Notes under the pieces: model-generated
Told to the model about the DNA's origin: nothing
Seen by the model: only the letters and a program-made list of their open reading frames with translations
The model's database searches: none
Made by a program: the position numbers and the translations under genes
Shown here: positions 42,965-51,573 of the stretch, in pieces
Layout: every line of letters starts with the position of its first letter
Numbering within the stretch: position 1 is the first letter of the stretch
NCBI RefSeq assembly: GCF_900106775.1
Contig: NZ_FNNQ01000002.1
Location: forward strand, 186,001-250,000
DNA: 64,000 nt
From: Marininema mesophilum
GTDB lineage: Bacteria; Bacillota; Bacilli; Thermoactinomycetales; DSM-45169
Direction: 5' to 3'

Positions 42965-43801
42965 ATGACAGGTAACCAGTGGCGACTAATACAATCTGGA
43001 ATGAAAAATAGTGCGGAGAATATGGCGATCGATGAAGCGATTCTCATCGCTCATAGTGAAGGGAAGACCCCACCAACGATTCGTTTTTATGGCTGGAATC
43101 CAGCGACCCTTTCCATCGGATATTTTCAAAAGGTAGATAAAGAAGTGGATAGGGATGTAATCAAAGAAAAGGGTGTCGGTTTTGTGCGTCGTCTGACAGG
43201 GGGACGTGCAGTCCTCCATGATCAGGAGCTCACTTATAGTGTGACTCTAAGTGAGGAGTATCCAGGGATGCCTACTTCAGTCACCGAATCCTACCGAGTA
43301 ATTAGCCAAGGTTTACTTGAAGGGTTTCGCAATCTAGGCTTAGAGGGAGAAATGGTGCCTCTTGATACAAAAGAGGAACAAGCCAAGTATAAGTCCCTTG
43401 GATCGGCTGCATGCTTTGATTCTCCATCAAACTATGAATTGGTAGTAGAAGGACGCAAAATCGCAGGGAGTGCACAAACTAGGCAACGTGGTGCGATCCT
43501 ACAACATGGGTCGATTCTTTTGGATATGGATGTCGATCTGTTGTTTGATATTCTGCGTTTTCCTTCGGCCAAAGTGAAGGAGAAGCTGAAGCGAATTTTC
43601 GTGACGAAAGCGGTAGCTATCAATGATTTGCGAGATCAGCCAGTTTCGATGGCGGAAGCAATCGATGCTTTCCAACAAGGTTTTGCAAAGGGGTTGGATG
43701 TAGAGCTCGTTCCGGGCAAACTAACAGCATACGAAGAGGAGTTAGCCCGGGAGTTAGCCCAATCCCGCTATGGATGCAATGAATGGAATTTGAAGAAATA
43801 G
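42965..43801 (+). CDS. lipM: octanoyltransferase LipM
   Basis: The 278-residue protein closely follows B. subtilis LipM: IRFYGWNPATLSIGYFQ, VRRLTGGRAVLHDQELTYSV, the catalytic Cys in SAACFDSPSNYELVVEG and GSAQTRQRGAILQHGS. LipM moves octanoyl from acyl carrier protein to GcvH, the first step of lipoate assembly, and so serves the glycine cleavage system in this window. ATG 42965 follows GGAGG at eight bases. In B. subtilis lipM lies close to gcv; here the hexosaminidase and other genes intervene. Confidence 0.93.
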   Translation: MTGNQWRLIQSGMKNSAENMAIDEAILIAHSEGKTPPTIRFYGWNPATLSIGYFQKVDKEVDRDVIKEKGVGFVRRLTGGRAVLHDQELTYSVTLSEEYPGMPTSVTESYRVISQGLLEGFRNLGLEGEMVPLDTKEEQAKYKSLGSAACFDSPSNYELVVEGRKIAGSAQTRQRGAILQHGSILLDMDVDLLFDILRFPSAKVKEKLKRIFVTKAVAINDLRDQPVSMAEAIDAFQQGFAKGLDVELVPGKLTAYEEELARELAQSRYGCNEWNLKK

Positions 43802-43907
43802 TGTCAGATTTGTTAACTCTGTTTTCACCTTCTTGTCAGGAGGTTATAATTCCCCAGTAAAAGCTCCTAGAGCGAAACTGAACGGGGTTGGCGGGAGGGA
43901 AGAGAGC

Positions 43908-44372
43908 ATGTGGACGATTCGCAAGGCAACACTACAGGATGCGTTATCGATACAAAAACAATTACATCAAGCGTATCGCCCGATCAAAAAACAGGGATAT
44001 AACATGGAAGCGACAGATGTGTCCTTAGAGACAGTTGAGGAGAATGTGCGCCAACATGAGGTCTTTGTGCTGGTCAATCATGAGAGATGCATAAAAGGAA
44101 CGGTTCGCTTAAAAAATCACTCAGATGACATGGATCATCTCGGCTGGTTTAGCATTTCCCCAGACCTAAAAGGATTTGGTCTGGGGAAGAAGGTAATTGA
44201 TTACGCGGAGGAACGATCCCGTAAGCGTGGACGTCATGGCATCTACTTGGATACAGCCAAGGATCATCCCTGGCTTCCTTCCCTTTATGAGAAGTTGGGA
44301 TATCAGAAGGTTGGAGTAATCCGTTGGCCCGATCAAAATTTTGATGCGGTACAATTTGAAAAGCAATTGTGA
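43908..44372 (+). CDS. GNAT family N-acetyltransferase
   Basis: The 154-residue protein fits the single-domain GNAT fold: WTIRKATLQDALSI at the N terminus, FSISPDLKGFGLGKKVIDYA holding the acetyl-CoA motif, and HPWLPSLYEKLGYQKVG. Substrate unknown. The ATG at 43908 has GGGAGGG at a good distance; the upstream frame has no such site. It lies between lipM and the proBA T-box. Confidence 0.85.
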   Translation: MWTIRKATLQDALSIQKQLHQAYRPIKKQGYNMEATDVSLETVEENVRQHEVFVLVNHERCIKGTVRLKNHSDDMDHLGWFSISPDLKGFGLGKKVIDYAEERSRKRGRHGIYLDTAKDHPWLPSLYEKLGYQKVGVIRWPDQNFDAVQFEKQL

Positions 44373-44394
44373 TCGAAAAAGCAATGGGAAGTAC

Positions 44395-44424
44395 TTGACA
44401 TCAAAGTGCTCCCCATTGCATAAT
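44395..44424 (+). promoter_or_regulatory. proBA promoter
   Basis: TTGACA (44395-44400), 18-base spacer and CATAAT (44419-44424). An inverted repeat GCAATGGG/CCCATTGC (44381-44388, 44412-44419) brackets the -35, which suggests an additional DNA-binding regulator or a terminator stem of the GNAT gene. Confidence 0.6.
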
Positions 44425-44720
44425 CATACACAAACTATGAGCGGATAGTGAATAGAGAAACGTGTAGACAGAAGTTAGTAGGATGGACTTAACCAACCAT
44501 GCAGAGAGCGAAACCCATAGGCTGGAAGGTTTCGTGGGGATGTCTGTCTGAACCCACTTCTCGATGTGGCCGTTTGTAAAAACGGATCGGCTCCCACCGT
44601 TATCGGGAAAGGCGACAAATTGTCGCATGAGCGGGTACGTGATGGTTAACACGTGCCAACCAATGGTGGTACCGCGGAAGAGTCCTCTTTCGTCCTTGGA
44701 CGAAGGGGACTTTTTTGTAT
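44425..44720 (+). ncRNA. proline-type T-box leader
   Basis: The T-box sequence AATGGTGGTACCGCGG (44662-44677) is followed by a terminator with stem AGTCCTCTTTCGTCC / GGACGAAGGGGACT and six Ts (44681-44716). Upstream, AGAGAG and a stem I region end with GAACCCA (44550-44556), placing CCC, a proline codon, at the specifier. Uncharged proline tRNA should bind and prevent termination, turning on proBA when proline is short. Confidence 0.9.
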
Positions 44721-44739
44721 GGGAAAGGAGGAGTTAACC

Positions 44740-45876
44740 ATGGATCGTCAAACCGTGGTGGTGAAGATTGGAACATCTTCTCTCACCAATGAGAATGGAC
44801 AATTGGATGAACAACGATTGGCCCATCACGTAGCTGGCATCGTGGAGCTAAAAAAGAAGGGGTACCACGTAGTCGTCGTTTCTTCTGGTGGGATTGCAGC
44901 GGGTTTTCATGAGCTGGGGCTTACCGAACGACCTCGAACATTAGCAGGGAAACAGGCAGCGGCAGCTGTTGGGCAGGGAGCGCTTATCCAATGCTATCGT
45001 GAACACTTCTTTGCCAAAGGCATAAGCTGCGCCCAGGTACTTCTCACGCGAAGTGATTTTGATAACCGTAGTCGATACCTCAATGCCCTTCATACCTTGA
45101 ATTACCTTTTGAAGCGTGAAGTGGTACCGATTATCAATGAAAATGACTCCGTGGCAGTGGATGAAATCTGTTGGGGAGATAACGATACCCTAGCGGCTCT
45201 GGTCGCAGGTTTATTGCAAGCGGATGAGATGATTCTTGTGACCAATACCAATGGCCTATTTACGGATAATCCACATAAGTATCCTGGAGCTTGTCGGATT
45301 CCAATGTTAGATAAGGTGGACGAGGAGCTGCTTCAACAACTCGATGATAGTAAAAGCGCTTTTGGCAGTGGGGGAATGCGCTCGAAACTGGTGGCTGTAC
45401 GGATGGCGACGGAAGCAGGTGTACGAGCGCATATTGGTACAGAACAGCCAGCAAGTGATTGGATGTTTAAGATGCTCATCCATCAGGAAACTGGGACGAC
45501 GATTGTAGCATCACCAAGGCGTATAAGTCGTAAAGAGCACTGGATTGCTCTTCACTCAGGACCTGCGGGTCAGGTGCATGTAGATAGAGGAGCGGCTCGG
45601 GCCCTTTTAGAGGAAGGAAGGAGCCTTCTTCCCATCGGAGTGGTTAAGGTAGAAGGCGACTTTCAAGTAGGTGATATTGTTATCGTAATCGATCCTACAG
45701 GAACTCCAATCGGTCGTGGAATGTCTCGTTACCCTGCAGAGTGGCTCGCAAAGGTGAAAGGAAAGCGATCAGAGGAGGTGTTTAAGCAGGAACCTCGCTA
45801 TTTTCCCGAGGAAGTCATTCATCGAAACGACTGGGTATCTACATCAATGGAGAATGCTTTGGAAACGACCGATTGA
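44740..45876 (+). CDS. proB: glutamate 5-kinase
   Basis: The 378-residue protein has the kinase domain VVVKIGTSSLTNENG, VSSGGIAAGFHELG, FDNRSRYLNAL, IINENDSVAVDE and GSGGMRSKL, followed by a PUA domain (LHSGPAGQVHVDRGAARALL). It phosphorylates glutamate in the first step of proline synthesis. ATG 44740 follows AAAGGAGGAG; the long upstream frame crosses the T-box terminator. The operon continues into proA. Confidence 0.96.
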   Translation: MDRQTVVVKIGTSSLTNENGQLDEQRLAHHVAGIVELKKKGYHVVVVSSGGIAAGFHELGLTERPRTLAGKQAAAAVGQGALIQCYREHFFAKGISCAQVLLTRSDFDNRSRYLNALHTLNYLLKREVVPIINENDSVAVDEICWGDNDTLAALVAGLLQADEMILVTNTNGLFTDNPHKYPGACRIPMLDKVDEELLQQLDDSKSAFGSGGMRSKLVAVRMATEAGVRAHIGTEQPASDWMFKMLIHQETGTTIVASPRRISRKEHWIALHSGPAGQVHVDRGAARALLEEGRSLLPIGVVKVEGDFQVGDIVIVIDPTGTPIGRGMSRYPAEWLAKVKGKRSEEVFKQEPRYFPEEVIHRNDWVSTSMENALETTD

Positions 45877-45920
45877 CGTATTGAATGAGGGTAACCATCT
45901 GTGGAAAGGGAGAGGGATCG

Positions 45921-47174
45921 ATGATTACTTCGGATGTGAGACAAAAGGCTCATAAGGGACGATTGGTGCTTCGTCAACTAGCAACGTTAACAGAAGAAGA
46001 GAAGAATAAGGCGCTCATGAAGGTAGCTGAAGAGATCAGCCTGAGAAAAGAGGAGATTTTGCAGGCGAACGAGCAGGACCGTAAAGGAGCCATAGAGGAA
46101 GGTGTATCCCAAGCATTGCTCGATCGACTTACGTTAACAGAAAAGCGATTGGATGAGATGGCAGAGGGTCTTCGGGATCTAGCTCGCCTAGAGGATCCTA
46201 TCGGAGAAGTATTGGATACGAGTACCCTTGCCAACGGTCTTCGTATCGATAAAGTTCGTGTGCCTCTGGGTATGATCGGTATGGTGTACGAGGCGCGCCC
46301 AAATGTGACATGCGATGCCGCAGGGACTGCCTTGAAAACAGGGAATGCGATTTTGTTACGAGGAAGTGCCTCTGCTATTCATTCCAATTTAGCCCTGACA
46401 AAGGTAATCCAAGCAGCCCTTAAAGAAACCGCAGTTCCATCTGAAGCTGTTCAATTGGTAGAGGATTTAAAGCGATCAGCTGTCCAGGAGATGATTACGG
46501 CCAATGGTTTGATCGATGTGATTATACCAAGGGGTGGAGCAGGCTTGATCAGTCGGGTGGTAAAAGAATCTACTGTTCCTGTAATAGAGACAGGAGTAGG
46601 TAACTGCCATATTTATGTGGATCAAGCTGCAGAACCAGAAATGGCAACCAATATTGTCATGAATGCTAAAATCGATCGTCCAGCGGTTTGTAATGCCGTG
46701 GAAACCATACTCATACACCAGGAGTGGGCAAATCGGTATCTAGTGGAGCTATGTCATCTCTTATCGGAACAAGGAGTAGAGCTACGTGGATGCCCAGAAA
46801 CCCAAAAGATTTTCCCACAGGTCAAGCCAGCGGTAGAATCGGATTGGGAAACAGAATTTCTTGATAAAGTACTTGCTGTGAAGATCGTGGATTCTTTGGA
46901 GAGTGCATTAACCCATATTAATCGCTATGGTACACATCATTCGGAAGCGATTGTTACCGATGATTCTGCCACGGCTCAGCTTTTCCTAACTGGAGTAGAT
47001 GCGGCAGCAGTATATCACAATGCCTCGACTCGATTTACAGATGGGGGGCAGTTTGGTTTTGGTGTAGAAATTGGCATCAGCACTCAAAAACTACATGCCC
47101 GAGGACCGATGGGCCTTAAAGAGATGACATCCTATCAATACCGAATGTATGGAACAGGGCAAACTCGAGGCTAA
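45921..47174 (+). CDS. proA: gamma-glutamyl phosphate reductase
   Basis: The 417-residue protein has GMIGMVYEARPNVTCDAAGT, the aldehyde dehydrogenase-like nucleophile region RPAVCNAVETIL and TGVDAAAVYHNASTRFTDGG. It reduces glutamyl phosphate to glutamate semialdehyde, which cyclises for proline synthesis. ATG 45921 follows AAGGGAGAGGG. A strong terminator follows; no proC lies nearby. Confidence 0.96.
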   Translation: MITSDVRQKAHKGRLVLRQLATLTEEEKNKALMKVAEEISLRKEEILQANEQDRKGAIEEGVSQALLDRLTLTEKRLDEMAEGLRDLARLEDPIGEVLDTSTLANGLRIDKVRVPLGMIGMVYEARPNVTCDAAGTALKTGNAILLRGSASAIHSNLALTKVIQAALKETAVPSEAVQLVEDLKRSAVQEMITANGLIDVIIPRGGAGLISRVVKESTVPVIETGVGNCHIYVDQAAEPEMATNIVMNAKIDRPAVCNAVETILIHQEWANRYLVELCHLLSEQGVELRGCPETQKIFPQVKPAVESDWETEFLDKVLAVKIVDSLESALTHINRYGTHHSEAIVTDDSATAQLFLTGVDAAAVYHNASTRFTDGGQFGFGVEIGISTQKLHARGPMGLKEMTSYQYRMYGTGQTRG

Positions 47175-47194
47175 AGAGAAGAATAGTCGTATGG

Positions 47195-47224
47195 TAGACA
47201 CCGAAAATCGGTGTCTATTTTTTT
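47195..47224 (+). terminator. terminator of proBA
   Basis: Stem TAGACACCGA / TCGGTGTCTA with loop AAA and a T-run. Confidence 0.92.
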
Positions 47225-47300
47225 ATAGTAGAATACCTTGACCCAGCCTGCTGTTTTCGGTAATCTAATTTCCAAAAGAGAGTATGGGATGAAGGCAATT

Positions 47301-47346
47301 CTCCAATGCTCAAAACTGACCTGAAAGTCAGTTTTGAGCATTGGAG
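47301..47346. repeat. perfect 20-pair hairpin before the first pseudokinase gene
   Basis: Arms 47301-47320 and 47327-47346 are perfectly complementary (CTCCAATGCTCAAAACTGAC left) around CTGAAA. There is no T-run, so it is not a classic terminator. It lies about 50 bases before the gene. Confidence 0.6.
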
Positions 47347-47394
47347 AGAGAAACCTCTAAAAGTATTCATAGGGAAGAGATTGGGGGTACTTCT

Positions 47395-48195
47395 ATGGCT
47401 CAAGAGACGGAGCGTCCTCTTCATTCTTGTGAACGTTTTAAAACAGAAGATGTACTGACCTCCTTTAACTGTCAGTTTATCGAGGCTCATTCATCGGATG
47501 GAGCGAAGGTGCTTCTCCAGAAGATGAAATTAATTCGTTCCTTGCCACCAGATGCGGAGGGGAAGTTATGTTGTATTAAACACCCTGGTCTATTGTCTGT
47601 GATCGATGTGATCGTAGTGGAGGATGCTGTAGTTTTGGTGCATCCTGATTTCTCAGGTGAACCGCTTACATATGTGGTGAATAAAGAGCAGTCGATGAGT
47701 CCCATGCAGGCGATAACTTTGTTTCGTAAACTGGTTCAGGTTCAAGTGGATCTTAGCCACTTTCCCATGCCGATGTGGACCTCATTGGACCCACGTAACA
47801 TCTGTATATATGACGATGAACCCTTTGTACTATTTTGTGGTTTAAAAAACCATACTACTCTTCCCCAAAATGACCAAGGTAAGAGTCTACTCTACTACCT
47901 ATTAACGGGGGAATACCCGCAAAACGTGGTGGATCAAAGCCGAGATATAAGAAAAAACCTTCGTCGGGTCCCTCGGCTGATTCGTCAATTAGCGCTTGAT
48001 ATGCTGGAAAAGGATTATACAGAAGAAGAGTTACTTGCAGAGGTTGATCGTGTGCTAGAAGAACTGACACAAAAACGATTGGACCGTTCCCGAGCAGATG
48101 AACCAAAGAGTAAGCCTTCTGCAGCTGCAGCATCCTGGCTGATCCTTGATTCTAAGAGAGTTAACACACCTTCAGGTAAATCTGTTGTGGATTAA
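47395..48195 (+). CDS. soluble pseudokinase-like protein, paralogue of the next gene
   Basis: The 266-residue protein follows the outline of a protein kinase fold, but key residues are lost: the ATP-lysine position in AKVLLQK is Gln42, the HRD region reads TSLDPRNICI with only the Asn kept, and the DFG position reads LFCGLKN. It lacks a membrane helix. Residues 13-180 align with the next gene (ERFxxEDxxTxxxxQ, DGAxVxLQ, LDPRNI, RYLLYxLLTG). GGGGGTAC lies before the ATG at 47395. The tail from about residue 225 is Lys/Ser/Ala-rich with no known domain. Function unknown; likely a regulatory or scaffolding partner. Confidence 0.6.
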   Translation: MAQETERPLHSCERFKTEDVLTSFNCQFIEAHSSDGAKVLLQKMKLIRSLPPDAEGKLCCIKHPGLLSVIDVIVVEDAVVLVHPDFSGEPLTYVVNKEQSMSPMQAITLFRKLVQVQVDLSHFPMPMWTSLDPRNICIYDDEPFVLFCGLKNHTTLPQNDQGKSLLYYLLTGEYPQNVVDQSRDIRKNLRRVPRLIRQLALDMLEKDYTEEELLAEVDRVLEELTQKRLDRSRADEPKSKPSAAAASWLILDSKRVNTPSGKSVVD

Positions 48196-48601
48196 ATCCA
48201 TGATTATATGGTCTTTAAGAGAGAAGTCCTATGGAATTCAAACGGCTTCAGATGGAGGTATCTGGTTTTTAGAAAAAATTATGGAAATAGAATGCTGCTC
48301 GCTCCTGGTTGCATGGCTTTTATCTAATATAAGGAAATTTAAATACTGTATATCCCAGACGAATCTCTCTCCTTTTCTTTTTTAAAAGAGATGGGGAGAG
48401 GGTTGGATCACATCATGAGGAGGTGAAAGGGGAGAGAATTGTCGGTGAGCGGTTAATTTAAGAGAATTGGGGGATTTTTAGGATTTTTTTCGATTTTTTG
48501 AGTTTTCCTCTGTTGAATGAAGGGTGTTTATGTCATAATGTAACATAGGATTAACTAACAAATAACCATTTAATTCCTGGTTGTTTTAGGAGGTAAGTGG
48601 A
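48196..48601 (+). other. intergenic region between the two pseudokinase genes
   Basis: No gene is seen; short frames here lack ribosome sites. It includes CTCTCTCCTTTTC..GAGATGGGGAGAG (about 48365-48397), a partial hairpin with internal T- and A-runs, and a promoter described separately. Confidence 0.5.
48513..48541 (+). promoter_or_regulatory. promoter of the membrane pseudokinase gene
   Basis: TTGAAT (48513-48518), 17-base spacer and TAATGT (48536-48541), about 60 bases before the ATG. Confidence 0.55.
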
Positions 48602-50374
48602 ATGAAGTCCCAGGGTATAAAGAAAGGCCGATATTATGAAAGATTCCAGGTGGAAGATGCTGTAACATTCTATTCTGGCCAGCTGGTTTCAGCTAAATCG
48701 CCAGATGGGGCGCAGGTCTTTTTACAGGAGATTCCTTTGGATAAGCCATTACCGCCTGGCTCTATGGAACTCTTGTCCGGACTTCAACGTGAACATATTG
48801 CACCGGTTCTCGATGTGATTGAGGAAGAGGATCGGATCGTATTGGTACATCCACCCTTAGGTGGCGAACCTCTCTCTTTCATGGTTTTACCACGTAAAGG
48901 GATGGAGCCGATCCGTGCGCTTACTGTCTATCGGCAGTTGTTACGTACAGCAGTCCGTTTGTCTGAGATATCACCTCCTATCTTCACAACATTGGATCCG
49001 CGTAACATCATTTTAGAAGAAAACAGGCCATACGCTCTATTCATCAGCTTTGATCCTTTCAACAAGGATAATGGCGAAGAAAAATGGCGCTATCTATTAT
49101 ATTTCTTGTTGACTGGTTTTCAGCTGGAAAAACGACCGGAGAACCCAGAGAAAGAGAAGGGTATTCAAGCGTTACCACAACAATTGAAAAGCCTTGTTCT
49201 CTCTGCGATGGACTTGGAGAAACCAATGAAGGAAGTGTTGGAAGCTGCTGAAGCAGTGACGCTTCCCCGCAAAATTTCGGCTTCGCGTAGGGGTAAGAGT
49301 AAGAGCTGGAGATACTGGTTACCAAGTGCAGTTGCAGTGGTTGCTATCGTCGGTTTATTGGTTGGGCTAGAGGTTTTTGGCGATAAGGGCAGTGCCATTG
49401 CTGGGGAAGAGAAACAGGCTGAAGCGCAACTTTCTAAACCAAAAGGTCGTGCGACCTTTGATAATGTTATTTTTCAGCGGCAAAAGACCCGGACTGAGAC
49501 ATTGCCTCCATCGGTACAAGGGACGTTCCGTGTTCGTGGAGAATTGACTCAAGCGGATCATGCCCCTTTCTCTCTTTCCTTGGAGTCGGAAAATGTCGAG
49601 TCGGATTTTGGCCTGCGGGTAGATGACAAAGGTGGTTTGCAACTTTATCAGTATGTCAATGGTGAAACATTCAAAATGGCAAATTCAAAGGACAACTTCC
49701 GTATTCAACCCAAAAAGAAATATATAGTCGATATTTACTATGTACCGAATCAACCCTTCCGTGTTTCTTTAACAGAAAAAGGGACGAACAAGCAATGGGT
49801 AGCTATCGGGAAAGTTCCGATGGATTCGATCTTTAAAATAACTCTTGAAGGTCAACAGGGCACCAGCTTTAATCAACCAGCCATCACTAAGCTTCAAGAC
49901 GCAAAGTCTGTTGCTGATGTGTGGATGAAAGATTCTCCATGGACACTGATGGAGGGGACGGGTGTCATCGATGGAAAACGATTTAATCTTGATTCGGATT
50001 CTCGAGTAAACCTGAAACCAGGACAAAATAACTTCTCCTTCAAGCGAGCAGAGGACTTTAATGGTGATCCACTGCGTATGGAGATGGAAAATGCCGATGG
50101 AAGCCGTTATCAGTTCAATTGGCTACATAGTGGACGGTTGGAGTTATCTCGATTGGATTACAATCTCCAACAGTTAGCTTCGGGCAAGATGAGCAGTGGA
50201 TGGGTTCCTGATAGAAAAAGTTCAGTATCCATTGCCGGAAATACCCAGGAATTTTCAGTGGGAGTTAAACAAGGGTCCTTGGAAAAACAAGTCCAACATC
50301 AACCCGATGGTCCCATCGCTTTACGGTCGATTACCATCTTGAGTCAATCGGGGTTGACACTTTTTGATCAGTAA
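48602..50374 (+). CDS. membrane-anchored pseudokinase with beta-rich outer region
   Basis: The 590-residue protein is laid out as follows. Residues 1-220 are kinase-like but lack catalysis: Gln42 replaces the ATP-lysine (AQVFLQE), and TTLDPRNIIL keeps only the Asn of the HRD loop. Residues 220-236 are basic (SRRGKSKSW), and 237-258 are one transmembrane helix (LPSAVAVVAIVGLLVGLEVF). Residues about 275-590 are outside and beta-rich, with a repeated pattern (TFRVRGELT, then LRVDDKGGLQLYQ; FSFKRAEDF, then HSGRLELSR) suggesting two sandwiches. TAGGAGG precedes the ATG. The architecture recalls EssB/YukC, but there are no type VII secretion genes nearby. It could sense something outside and signal by binding. 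Confidence 0.6.
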   Translation: MKSQGIKKGRYYERFQVEDAVTFYSGQLVSAKSPDGAQVFLQEIPLDKPLPPGSMELLSGLQREHIAPVLDVIEEEDRIVLVHPPLGGEPLSFMVLPRKGMEPIRALTVYRQLLRTAVRLSEISPPIFTTLDPRNIILEENRPYALFISFDPFNKDNGEEKWRYLLYFLLTGFQLEKRPENPEKEKGIQALPQQLKSLVLSAMDLEKPMKEVLEAAEAVTLPRKISASRRGKSKSWRYWLPSAVAVVAIVGLLVGLEVFGDKGSAIAGEEKQAEAQLSKPKGRATFDNVIFQRQKTRTETLPPSVQGTFRVRGELTQADHAPFSLSLESENVESDFGLRVDDKGGLQLYQYVNGETFKMANSKDNFRIQPKKKYIVDIYYVPNQPFRVSLTEKGTNKQWVAIGKVPMDSIFKITLEGQQGTSFNQPAITKLQDAKSVADVWMKDSPWTLMEGTGVIDGKRFNLDSDSRVNLKPGQNNFSFKRAEDFNGDPLRMEMENADGSRYQFNWLHSGRLELSRLDYNLQQLASGKMSSGWVPDRKSSVSIAGNTQEFSVGVKQGSLEKQVQHQPDGPIALRSITILSQSGLTLFDQ

Positions 50375-50403
50375 TTGCTATCATTGTTAATTTCATATAG
50401 TAG

Positions 50404-50433
50404 AAACCCCTGTCTAGATGACAGGGGTTTTTC
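50404..50433. terminator. bidirectional terminator
   Basis: Stem AAACCCCTGTC / GACAGGGGTTT with loop TAGAT and Ts on the plus side and A-run on the other, between converging genes. Confidence 0.9.
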
Positions 50434-50469
50434 GTGTGATGATATGTCGGTCTCAAAATCCTTAGGGAA

Positions 50470-51303
50470 TTAGGAAGGGATTTTGGCCTCAAAAGCCTCC
50501 TGAAGTTGTCGGGTTAAAGGTCCTGGAGTGCCTGAGCCAATCGTCTTCCCGTCGATGGAGATAACGGGGGCGATTTCCATTGTGGTGCTCGTGATAAAGA
50601 CCTCATCTGCTACGAAGAGCTCCTCTTTTGTAGGGGCTTCTTCACGGACTGGAATTCCTAGCTCTCTAGCTAGTTCAAGGATTACGTTTCGAGTAATGCC
50701 ATGTAGGATGAGATTATTTGCTGGATGAGTGTAGAGGATTCCCTCTTTGATGATGGCTACATTCGTAGAGCTTCCTTCGGTTACGGTTCCATTCCGATGG
50801 AGAATAGCTTCTTGGCAACTCGCTTCTACCGCTTCTTGTTTAGCAAGGACGGCACCTAGTAGATTGAGACTTTTGATGTCACAACGAAGCCAGCGAATGT
50901 CCTCTGTCAGGATCGTAGCAACCCCTTTTTCCAGTAAAGAGAGTGGCCGAGGAGCATCGAAGGTATAACCGATAATGACCGCCTTAGAATGTTCGGGAAA
51001 AGGATGAGAGCGAGGGGCAACCCCACGGCTAACTTGTAGATAGATATTCCCTTCAATAAGTTGATTACGTGTAACCAATTCTTCCAGAAGAGACGTGAGA
51101 CGGTCTTCGTGATAAGGAAGAGCGATACGGAGTTCATTGGCACTTCGTACAAGGCGCTTAATATGTTCTTCAAGGTAAAAGGCTTTCCCATTGTAAACAC
51201 GAATTACCTCATAAATTCCGTCGCCAAACTGATAGCCACGATCTTCAATATCGATGGTTACATCATTGCGTTCAGTTAATTGATCATTAAAAAGGATGGT
51301 CAT
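50470..51303 (-). CDS. dat: D-amino acid transaminase
   Basis: The 277-residue PLP protein matches Bacillus D-alanine transaminases closely: DRGYQFGDGIYEVIRVYNG, EDIRWLRCDIKSLNLL with the PLP lysine, and TEGSSTNVAIIKEGILYTHPA. It interconverts D-alanine and D-glutamate with their keto acids, supplying peptidoglycan. TTAGGAGG precedes the ATG. It is a single minus-strand gene diverging from nrdJ. Confidence 0.94.
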   Translation of the reverse strand: MTILFNDQLTERNDVTIDIEDRGYQFGDGIYEVIRVYNGKAFYLEEHIKRLVRSANELRIALPYHEDRLTSLLEELVTRNQLIEGNIYLQVSRGVAPRSHPFPEHSKAVIIGYTFDAPRPLSLLEKGVATILTEDIRWLRCDIKSLNLLGAVLAKQEAVEASCQEAILHRNGTVTEGSSTNVAIIKEGILYTHPANNLILHGITRNVILELARELGIPVREEAPTKEELFVADEVFITSTTMEIAPVISIDGKTIGSGTPGPLTRQLQEAFEAKIPS

Positions 51304-51484
51304 GATGGATACCTCCTAAGTTAGCTGAATTGTTACTAGTTTGCATCATCTTGCATAAGTTAGCAACTATCCTGATGAAAATAACAAGAATGCAAATCTC
51401 AAATTCGTCCGATATGGAAGGAAAATCCTTGTTGGTCGGATGGAGACGAGCTGGTGCGATGTTAATCAGCGGTATTCAGGTTTT

Positions 51485-51532
51485 TTTCTATATATAGTAG
51501 TGGTATAATAAGAATGAGTCTATATATTGCGA
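51485..51532 (+). promoter_or_regulatory. nrdJ promoter flanked by two NrdR-type boxes
   Basis: The core CTATATATAG (51488-51497) and CTATATATTG (51520-51529) both fit the ten-base centre of the NrdR box, C-w-A-t-A-T-a-T-w-G. Their centres are 32 bases apart, three helical turns as in known NrdR sites. An extended -10 TGGTATAAT (51501-51509) lies between. NrdR represses ribonucleotide reductase genes when nucleotides are plentiful. Confidence 0.7.
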
Positions 51533-51573
51533 TTTTGTTCGATTTTGAGAGATTGGAAGAGGGGGAGTTAGGG

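Noticed and set aside
44653..44739. 29-codon N-terminal extension of proB
   Set aside because: It runs through the T-box and terminator; ATG 44740 has AAAGGAGGAG.
48146..48385. 79-codon ORF between the pseudokinase genes as a lost membrane part of the first gene
   Set aside because: No clear transmembrane helix and no similarity to the second gene's helix or outer region.
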